Shown here: piece by piece, positions 7,314 to 13,739 of the stretch | Position numbering within the stretch: position 1 is the stretch's first letter | How the letters are laid out: every line of letters starts with the position of its first letter | NCBI GenBank assembly: GCA_039208045.1 | Contig: JBCCRH010000025.1 | Coordinates: 1 to 25,642, forward strand | Length of the DNA: 25,642 nt | Source of the DNA: JBCCRH01 sp039208045 | GTDB lineage: Bacteria > Bacteroidota > Bacteroidia > Chitinophagales > Saprospiraceae | Reading direction: 5' to 3' | Notes under the pieces: model-generated | What the model was told of the DNA's origin: nothing | Databases searched by the model: none | Seen by the model: only the letters and a program-made list of their open reading frames with translations | Translations under genes and position numbers: made by a program

Positions 7314-9410
7314 TTAAAGGATATTATCCGCTTTGTGATCGGCCAGCCCCAACTGCTTTACGGTCTTTTGTAGGTCAGCAATCAGCCCCTGCTCGCCGTC
7401 CCCTACCTTGCCTTGTAACTTTAGCAAGAGGGAAGCCAGCGTGAGATTTTTCACATCAGCGCTGCTGATGCCTGCCTGCTGGATCAAGGCATGGATTTTG
7501 GTAAATAAACCGTGTCCATTACCATTGCCCATCAGTTGGTTTTTCACGTCGGTCAATTGCTCGCTACTGCCAATCAATCGATCTACCGATTTTCCACGGT
7601 TGATCGCACTCATAATATTGTTGATGAAGGTTGCCTCTCCACCTACAATATCGATATTGGCGTGCTTGAAAGCCTCTGCTAACACCATCGCCTGTGCCTC
7701 CGCGATAGAGCGCTGCACGTCGATATTGGCGAGTTCCACCTCCTTCTCCTTCTCCAAGCGTAGCTTGAACTCTTCGTGCTCTTTGCCAACGCCATTCAGC
7801 TTCTTCATGGCTTCTGCTTTCAGCTCTACGCCTCTAGCATCCGCCTCGAACTTCTCGGACTGTACTTTCGCTTCCGCTAAACCTTGCTGCTCTGTCACTT
7901 CTGCCTGGAGCAAGCCTTGCTTGTGGGTCGCTTCTGCTTTAGCAGCAATACCAGCTGCTTCCGCCTGGGCTTTCTTCTCAATGACGATCGCCTCTAGTGT
8001 GCCTTCCTGCTCTCTCGCTTTAGCTTTCGCCTCAATGACCTGCGCCTCCGACAAACCGATGGTTGCCTCTTCCGCTGCGGTCGCTTCTGCCTTTATCTTA
8101 CGGGCCTCTGCCTCTTTTTCTGCTGCATTTTTCTCTGCCTCTGCATCGATCAATAAGGTCTTAGCGCGTATTTCAGCTGCTAGTTTTTCTGCTTCCGCTA
8201 AACGCTGCTGCTTAATCACCTCAGAGTCTCCCTCTTCTTCGGCCTTAATTACCGCCACCTGCTTCGCTCTACTTGCTGCTGCTACTTCGCGCGTGTCCTT
8301 AATTTTCTCCTCTTCTTCTACCACTTTCTTCTCCACCATAATGCGATCTTTGATCACATCTTGAATGCTCTTCTTCTCCTCTTCAATAGCACGCTGCTTC
8401 TCAATTTCTGCTAAAGTCACCACCCGCTCGCGCTCGGTCTGCTCCAAGAGGCGGTCCTTCTCGACTCGCTCTTGCTCCACTGCCTCGGCACGCTCCTTAT
8501 TTTTTTGCGCAATAATCACTTGGCGCATTTTATTTTGCTCTGCAATTTCTAGCTCTTCCTCTGTACGGATGCGTACTGCCTCTGAGCGTAGGCGCTCTTC
8601 CTCATTGATTTTCATAATCTCTGCCGACTCCCGCGCTTGGATATTAGCAATCTCTCGCTTTTGCCGCTCCTCCTTTTCTGCCAGTTGGCGCTCATATTCC
8701 AAGATCGCTTCGCGCGCTTCCACATCCTGCTCTTTAATGGTCTTCTCTTCCTCTCTACGGATAAAGTTTGCCTTCACTTTCTGCTGGGCAGTTAGTTCTG
8801 TAATCTTCTTGATCCCTTCGGCATCGAGGATATTATTGATTTGCAAGTACTCCAATGGCGTTTGCTCCAAAAAGTCAATCGCACAGTCGTCGAGCACATA
8901 TCCGTTCAAATCAGAACCAATGGTATCGATGATTTCTCGCTTAAAATTGTCGCGATTATCATACAGCTCCACAAAATCAAAGCGCTTACCAACTGTTTTT
9001 AGCGCTTCTGAAAACTTAGCTTCAAAAAGCTCGCGCAGGGTCTTATAGTCTGAAGCCCGCTTGCAGCCAATCGACTGGGCTACATTGCGAATTTGCTCCT
9101 TGTCCTTAATCACGCGCACAAAAAAGACAACCTTAATATCTGCACGGATATTATCCTTACAGATCAGCCCATCTTTTTGCATCCGACTGATTTCGATGGT
9201 TTTTACCGAAAGGTCCATCAGTTCCAACATATGCAAAACTGGAATGACAAACATACCTTTGTCGTACTCCACGGCGGTACCTCCCTGTCCGGTGCGTACC
9301 ATCGCGAAACCCTGAGGTACTTTTTTATAAAAAGAAACGAACCATGCTACAATCAATAAGAGGATTGCACCAATTGATCCAAGAACGATATACATTACTG
9401 TTGTGGCCAT
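7314..9410 (-). CDS. Flotillin-like SPFH protein with very long coiled coil (YqiK-like)
   Basis: 698 residues, clearly longer than typical bacterial flotillins of about 450-550. Seen: an N-terminal membrane segment (about 5-28) starting MATTVMYIVLGSIGAILLL, an SPFH domain (about 30-200) with VPQGFAMVRTG and DLSVKTIEIS, then roughly 350 residues dominated by Glu, Ala, Lys, Arg and Gln without helix breakers (about 205-570), typical of the flotillin coiled coil and rich in EA repeats. A less charged C-terminal part (about 570-698) has a Gly/Asn linker and predicted helices. Known: flotillins oligomerise and organise membrane microdomains. The upstream gene encodes the YqiJ-like NfeD partner, 185 bases before this start, matching the E. 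coli yqiJ-yqiK order. Two open frames antisense to the coiled-coil part are judged by-products of its skewed codons. Confidence 0.92.
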   Translation of the reverse strand: MATTVMYIVLGSIGAILLLIVAWFVSFYKKVPQGFAMVRTGQGGTAVEYDKGMFVIPVLHMLELMDLSVKTIEISRMQKDGLICKDNIRADIKVVFFVRVIKDKEQIRNVAQSIGCKRASDYKTLRELFEAKFSEALKTVGKRFDFVELYDNRDNFKREIIDTIGSDLNGYVLDDCAIDFLEQTPLEYLQINNILDAEGIKKITELTAQQKVKANFIRREEEKTIKEQDVEAREAILEYERQLAEKEERQKREIANIQARESAEIMKINEEERLRSEAVRIRTEEELEIAEQNKMRQVIIAQKNKERAEAVEQERVEKDRLLEQTERERVVTLAEIEKQRAIEEEKKSIQDVIKDRIMVEKKVVEEEEKIKDTREVAAASRAKQVAVIKAEEEGDSEVIKQQRLAEAEKLAAEIRAKTLLIDAEAEKNAAEKEAEARKIKAEATAAEEATIGLSEAQVIEAKAKAREQEGTLEAIVIEKKAQAEAAGIAAKAEATHKQGLLQAEVTEQQGLAEAKVQSEKFEADARGVELKAEAMKKLNGVGKEHEEFKLRLEKEKEVELANIDVQRSIAEAQAMVLAEAFKHANIDIVGGEATFINNIMSAINRGKSVDRLIGSSEQLTDVKNQLMGNGNGHGLFTKIHALIQQAGISSADVKNLTLASLLLKLQGKVGDGEQGLIADLQKTVKQLGLADHKADNIL

Positions 9411-9549
9411 TTTTTAGTTATTGTTTTAAGGGATTTTAAACTGGTTTTGTAAAAAAGAACGACTTACTCCGTTCTCGAAATTCACGACTGACTAGGTATA
9501 CCTGGCGCCATATTAGGCTGGCAAGTATAATCGTTCTGTTGAATAATGT

Positions 9550-9557
9550 CAAACTTA
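9550..9557 (-). promoter_or_regulatory. Weak candidate -7 element upstream of the flotillin gene
   Basis: On the minus strand it reads TAAGTTTG, matching TAnnTTTG, about 140 bases before the flotillin start. No -33 TTTG is seen at the right distance, so the gene may instead rely on read-through from the YqiJ-like gene. The same gap holds small palindromes AGGTATACCT (9494-9503) and TGGCGCCA (9503-9510), of unknown meaning. Confidence 0.22.
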
Positions 9558-9595
9558 ATCCAAACATGACTATTAGAGTATAAAAAAGTGAAAAA

Positions 9596-10285
9596 TTATG
9601 CTGGTTCAGGCGCTAATTTTTTGACAATATAGTATTTGCCATCATCTTCCTGATTTACAATCAACGCTTCTTCTCCCTTCAGGATAGGGGCGCTATTTTT
9701 GGCCGCTTTTACCGTGATGAGCAGCGAATCGCCTTGAAAGCGCACCTCGGCTTGACCAATCTGGGTAGAGGTGGCAGGTAGTTTTAGCGTACATACTTGT
9801 CCGATATAGTCAATTGCATCTACCCCTTTGCTCGAAAAATCCTTAAAGATGGGGATCAAAGGGATAGTGATAATCTTGGTAATCAGTAAGCTTACAAACA
9901 AGTTGGGCAATATTTGCAGCCACGCATAGGTACCTGCTCCCTGCCCCACGTAGAAGTTTCCAAGTACCGCTATCGCCCACATGCTCAGTACAAGAAATGA
10001 CATTACAATCATAAAGGGTAGCCGTCCAAAATTAAAGAAGTGTAATGTGCTGGCAAACCAGCCCACAGAACTGCCCACCTCACTATCGGTATCGATGTTA
10101 AGATCAGTATCCACATCTACGTCTACGTCGATATCGACGTCTGTGTCTACATCTATATCAAAATCGAATGCACCAATATCCAAGGCACCAATCATGACGG
10201 TGATCCAATATAGGATAATCATCATAAATAGGCCGGTGTAGACAATGTTGTAAGGCGCAATCGCAACTTCTAATAATGCTTGCAT
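9596..10285 (-). CDS. YqiJ/NfeD-like OB-fold membrane protein with alternating Asp tract
   Basis: 229 residues. Seen: a hydrophobic segment (about 12-35), then residues 41-67 in which every second residue is Asp (one Asn), separated by Val, Ile, Phe, Thr or Leu. A conserved-looking LHFFNFGRLPFMIV (81-94) follows, closely resembling the LHYLNIGRLP region of E. coli YqiJ, then two further membrane segments (about 91-111 and 123-147) and a C-terminal OB-fold-like domain (about 158-225). Known: YqiJ/NfeD proteins are partners of flotillins and the OB domain is thought to mediate assembly. The flotillin gene lies directly downstream. The acidic tract is absent from YqiJ as I know it and is the unusual part; it might bind cations or form an extended acidic strand, which is inference. 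Confidence 0.82.
   Translation of the reverse strand: MQALLEVAIAPYNIVYTGLFMMIILYWITVMIGALDIGAFDFDIDVDTDVDIDVDVDVDTDLNIDTDSEVGSSVGWFASTLHFFNFGRLPFMIVMSFLVLSMWAIAVLGNFYVGQGAGTYAWLQILPNLFVSLLITKIITIPLIPIFKDFSSKGVDAIDYIGQVCTLKLPATSTQIGQAEVRFQGDSLLITVKAAKNSAPILKGEEALIVNQEDDGKYYIVKKLAPEPA
10085..10165 (-). repeat. In-frame degenerate GAY-NTN dipeptide repeat coding (Asp-X)n
   Basis: This stretch codes for the alternating Asp tract of the YqiJ-like protein: 13 Asp and one Asn at alternate positions over 27 residues. On the plus strand it reads as repeated TC-rich hexamers such as GTCTAC, GTCGAT and ATCTAC. Codons for Asp (GAT/GAC) and Val (GTA/GTC/GTG) are varied, so recent slippage is unlikely and the protein pattern seems maintained. 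Confidence 0.8.
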
Positions 10286-10350
10286 AGTTTCAATTTTTCA
10301 GCTGATTTGCATCAGTTTAGTAGTTTTTTGGGGTTATACTGGGCGCAGCC

Positions 10351-10391
10351 GAAGCTCAGTAAATGTTAAGCTGAGCGAAGTCGAAGCTTAA
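10351..10391. repeat. Dispersed-repeat-like intergenic element with inverted repeats
   Basis: The block contains GCTGAGCGAAGTCGAAGC (from about 10370), a sequence type I recall as a common intergenic repeat in many Bacteroidota genomes; that is memory, not a search. GCTCAG (10354-10359) pairs with CTGAGC (10371-10376), and TTAAGCT (10366-10372) pairs with AGCTTAA (10385-10391), giving two alternative hairpins. The rest of the 10286-10523 gap is AT-rich with no gene and no clear promoter or terminator. Confidence 0.55.
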
Positions 10392-10523
10392 AGTTGGTTT
10401 ATTGAATTCTGTTTTGCGTCGGGTTGTTCTCATTGGTTATACTCTAATATTGCAGATTTTTGCAAAAAATGACCATTTTCCTCGGCTAATTTCTAGGAAT
10501 AGTCGACAAGTATTAAGATAATT

Positions 10524-11423
10524 TTAAGGATTGTTAAATTCTATGTAAGGACTGAGCTGTGGCCAATCGACAGGTAAGGCAAGGAGTGCTGTTTTTAAGG
10601 CGTCCAAGTCTTGAAAAGGCCCATGTTCCGCTCGATAAGCTACAATAATGGTAGCTTGCTTCTTATTCAGATAGGGATGTTTTGCCAATTCTTCTTTTTC
10701 TAATTCATTGATATTCAGTTTTCTAAAAATAGGAGAGTGAGTGAGGAATGGGCGTATTTGCACGAAAGTGCTATCCGGCAGGTGGTAAGTATCAGCTACT
10801 TGGTCGATTTGGTAAAAACCACCCAGGCTTTCGCGAAAGCGTATAATGCGCTTAGCAAAATAGGGGCCAATGCCGCGCAATTGTTGCCATTCTTCGGCAG
10901 TTGCTTGGTTAATATCTACCGAAATGGGCGCGCGCTTTGCTGCAAAAGTTGTTTTTGGTCTTTTCGGAGGTAGTTGGATAAAAGGGTGTAATCGCTGGTA
11001 GGTGCTATCGGCTAATCCATAGATTTTTTTCAAATCCGCTTTCGCGAAAAATTTCCCTCCTTTGTTCCGAAAGTTAACTAGGGTTTGGGCACATTTGGGC
11101 GAAAGCCCTAGCTCTAAGAGCGTTGTTTTGCTTACTTGATTGGGATCAAATGGGAAGGAGCGTACCTGGTAGGGGGCAGTAGTTGATGGGGTAGCTGTCG
11201 CTAAATGGGATGCCGACTCGGTGGTAGGAAGGGTATCTAGTTGGGCGTTGATCTGCGCGACGGCGCGGTGAAAGCGCTCAAAGTTGGGGCGTGGCTCTTG
11301 TGCTGGTATCATTTTGTAAAAATGGGGTAAGCCCATCCCTAAGCAGCAACAGGTAAATAAGACCCAGGCAGCTCGTCGCTCGCTGCGCCGAAAGTAGAAA
11401 AACTGATCAAAGAAGGTTTTCAT
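10524..11423 (-). CDS. Triple helix-hairpin-helix (ComEA-like) DNA-binding protein
   Basis: 299 residues. Seen: one hydrophobic N-terminal segment (about 18-32), a Thr/Ser/Pro-rich linker (60-88), then three successive ComEA-type HhH units: 91-150 (LLELGLSPKCAQTLVNFR), 168-227 (IDINQAT-like start, LRGIGPYFAKRIIRFRESLGGF) and 235-296 (LNINELEKEELAKHPYL, then IIVAYRAEHGPF). The middle unit has the best GIG hairpin; in the first and third it is degenerate. Known: HhH proteins bind DNA without sequence specificity, and ComEA captures incoming DNA in the periplasm. Here the gene begins 6 bases after the comEC stop, so the two form one operon. A membrane-anchored periplasmic DNA receptor for ComEC is the natural reading. 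Standard ComEA has one HhH pair, so the triple arrangement is larger. Confidence 0.85.
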   Translation of the reverse strand: MKTFFDQFFYFRRSERRAAWVLFTCCCLGMGLPHFYKMIPAQEPRPNFERFHRAVAQINAQLDTLPTTESASHLATATPSTTAPYQVRSFPFDPNQVSKTTLLELGLSPKCAQTLVNFRNKGGKFFAKADLKKIYGLADSTYQRLHPFIQLPPKRPKTTFAAKRAPISVDINQATAEEWQQLRGIGPYFAKRIIRFRESLGGFYQIDQVADTYHLPDSTFVQIRPFLTHSPIFRKLNINELEKEELAKHPYLNKKQATIIVAYRAEHGPFQDLDALKTALLALPVDWPQLSPYIEFNNP

Positions 11424-11429
11424 TATGAT

Positions 11430-13502
11430 TTATTTTATGGGGGTGATAAATGCGCCATCTTCATAAGTGAAATGGCAGTTGAGGGCATGGCTTTGGCACT
11501 GCTGTTTCCAGCGTTTCTGGAAGCGGAAGGAATTAGAAGCATCGAAAATAATGGGCTTATGCTTTGGTAATTGGCTGGCATCTATTGGGCTATTGGCTCG
11601 GATAAGCACAATATCCGGTACGGTATGGAGGGGGATGCGCGTGTAGGTCTTATCAAGTAAGAGGAGCAGCGTTTGCTCTATTTGGAGGATGGGGTACTGC
11701 CATTGGAGGTGTGGCTGCTCGATACCGGTATTTAGCGTAAGCGAAAAAAACTGGCTCGTATGCTTGGCAGACCTGTAGGGTACGGCAGACCAGCTAAGCT
11801 GTGCTACTTCTAAGCTATCGGGATTGAAACTCCAGATTTGCTGCTTCCATTTGAGATCGAATAAGCTTTCTTTGCGCTGGTGATAAATGATGAGTTCTTT
11901 TTGTTGGTCACGCTGAATAATATGGGTGCTGAAAAGGAGGATAGTAAGCAGTCCAACGGAAAGTGTGGCGATCATCCACCGAAAATTTCGGGTAGTGATA
12001 GCAGCCATCCAGCAGAGTAGGGCAGCATAGGCTAAGCATAGGATTTCTACCTCCCAGTACCAAGCTTTCGAAATGGCAAAGGGGAGTTGTTGGATGTAGC
12101 CCATGGCGGCATTCATATCTCTGATGACAAAATAGAGGATTTTGCCTGCTACTGTATCGAGCATTGGGAGAGCTGGTGTGAGTTGTACCAAGAGGCCCAG
12201 CGAAAGGATGAGGGTGGCAGCAGGCACAACAATGAGGCCCGAAAGCCAAGAGTAAAGCGGTATCTGGTGAAAGTAGTAGATGCACAGGGGAAGTGTGGTT
12301 AGCTGCGCAGCAAGCCCCACACTCAGTAATTTCCAGAAATAGTCTAAAACGCGATAGCGGATATATACTGCTCGATAGATTCGATCTTGAAAGAAGACGA
12401 TGCCGATTACGGCTAGGTAGGAAAGTTGAAAACCGATATTAGAGAGCAAGCTGGGATCTGTGTACAGCAGTACAAAAGCGGAGACAGCGAGTGTATTGTA
12501 GATGCTGGAATGACGATATAGTGCTTTTGCGACCGCAAAAAAAGTAAACATGCAGGCGGCCCGCAGCACAGAAGGTGAGGCACCCGCTAGCATGGCGTAC
12601 GACCAAATAACGAGTACAGTGAGCCCTAATTGCAAGAACGTAAGCAGTCTACTATTAGATGGTAAGAGCTTAAATAAGGTGAGCAATAGCAGATAGATAA
12701 TACCCACGTGCAGCCCCGAAACGGCCAAAACGTGCATGGCTCCTGTATTGGCGTAGACGGATCGGGTCTCGGAAGTAAGCTCATCTTTATACCCTAAAAC
12801 GAGAGCAGCACCTACTCCAAAGGTCTCCGAAGTAGGGAGATGCCGCCGGAGATTAGCCAGGGCATTTTGCCGAAAGGCGTAAAAATAAGAGCCCCAGCTT
12901 GCTGTAGCCGCCTCCTGGTGCACCTGCCAATGCCCTTGTTGGATAAAGGCTTGATGGTGAATACCTTTTTGAGCCATATAGGCCTGAAAGTCGAAGGTAA
13001 ATGGATTTTTAGGACCTTCAATTGGGCGGATAGTTGCTTTGCAGCTAATGGTTTGGCCAATTGATACGTGCTTGGCGGTGTCGATTGGCAAGTAGAGAAG
13101 GAGCGGGAAGTCAACGACTAGAGTGGTATCGGCAGTTTGGAGCAATTGGGTTTGAAGTTCTACACGTGGCCCTTTGGCTCGCGCTTTGATCGTTTTGATG
13201 GTGCCTTGAAGGAAAACGGACTGGTGTAGGGGCAGTAGAGCAGGTATTTCGTCTACTTGATTGCTTTGAGACTGATGGAAGCTACCTAAAAACAGCCACC
13301 CAACGCACAAGAGGATGCCATATATGTGTCGCCACCGATAAGCAATGGGGAACAGGCATAACGCCAAGAGGGCAGCAATAAGTAGGAGGACAATAAGGAA
13401 AGCGGGAACCAACGATAGCGGACTATTGAAACAAGCGGGCAAGAGCAGACCCACCACAAAAGGAAGGAAGAAGCGGATGAAGGGTAGTTCCCGCCAGTTC
13501 AT
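11430..13502 (-). CDS. comEC: ComEC/Rec2-family DNA uptake channel
   Basis: 690 residues. Seen: two or three N-terminal membrane helices (about 8-75), a soluble OB-like DUF4131 region (about 80-195) with NPFTFDFQAYM (166-176), and the competence domain (about 225-500) with LVLGYKDELT and the signature HVLAVSGLHVG (257-267), followed by many membrane helices. The last 190 or so residues are soluble but contain no HxHxDH motif, so the metallo-beta-lactamase-like nuclease domain seen in many ComEC proteins is missing or degenerate. A stretch near the end (VLIRANSPIDASQLPKHKP) still resembles the terminal part of that fold. Known: ComEC transports single-stranded DNA across the inner membrane during transformation. 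The HhH gene follows at 6 bases. No promoter consensus is seen in the REP-containing gap upstream. Confidence 0.9.
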   Translation of the reverse strand: MNWRELPFIRFFLPFVVGLLLPACFNSPLSLVPAFLIVLLLIAALLALCLFPIAYRWRHIYGILLCVGWLFLGSFHQSQSNQVDEIPALLPLHQSVFLQGTIKTIKARAKGPRVELQTQLLQTADTTLVVDFPLLLYLPIDTAKHVSIGQTISCKATIRPIEGPKNPFTFDFQAYMAQKGIHHQAFIQQGHWQVHQEAATASWGSYFYAFRQNALANLRRHLPTSETFGVGAALVLGYKDELTSETRSVYANTGAMHVLAVSGLHVGIIYLLLLTLFKLLPSNSRLLTFLQLGLTVLVIWSYAMLAGASPSVLRAACMFTFFAVAKALYRHSSIYNTLAVSAFVLLYTDPSLLSNIGFQLSYLAVIGIVFFQDRIYRAVYIRYRVLDYFWKLLSVGLAAQLTTLPLCIYYFHQIPLYSWLSGLIVVPAATLILSLGLLVQLTPALPMLDTVAGKILYFVIRDMNAAMGYIQQLPFAISKAWYWEVEILCLAYAALLCWMAAITTRNFRWMIATLSVGLLTILLFSTHIIQRDQQKELIIYHQRKESLFDLKWKQQIWSFNPDSLEVAQLSWSAVPYRSAKHTSQFFSLTLNTGIEQPHLQWQYPILQIEQTLLLLLDKTYTRIPLHTVPDIVLIRANSPIDASQLPKHKPIIFDASNSFRFQKRWKQQCQSHALNCHFTYEDGAFITPIK

Positions 13503-13628
13503 ATTTTCATTCAGTTATGCTATCAGAAAGGCCATTGAGAGCTTTTTGGTAGCTTGGGTTGAGAAAGCGCAATACAGGTAAAACTGGTTTTTACGGACTT
13601 TATTGTCTACAATATTAAATACCCTACA

Positions 13629-13707
13629 GCGGATTGCAAATCCGCTGGGCGCGTGCTAGGCTTTTTTCCTTAAAGCTTGGCCCGCGCCCAGTGGATTTGT
13701 AATCCGC
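13629..13707. repeat. REP/BIME-like imperfect inverted repeat
   Basis: Two 25-base arms (13629-13653 and 13683-13707) are inverted copies with two mismatches, separated by 29 bases. Each arm itself contains a small palindrome of the type GCGGATTGCAAATCCGC followed by TGGGCGCG. This nested architecture is that of bacterial interspersed mosaic elements mobilised by REP-associated tyrosine transposases. It lies 33 bases past the TonB-receptor stop and upstream of comEC, so its transcript could also stop or protect the receptor mRNA. The 13503-13739 gap contains no gene. Confidence 0.75.
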
Positions 13708-13739
13708 GTGGCCCTAAAACTTATCTTTGTTGCATAATA

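Noticed and set aside
7408..9048. Two long plus-strand open frames (about 318 and 227 codons) opposite the flotillin gene.
   Set aside because: They mirror the Glu/Ala/Lys-rich coiled coil and translate to Ser/Ala-rich low-complexity sequence with no domain; the minus-strand flotillin is certain.
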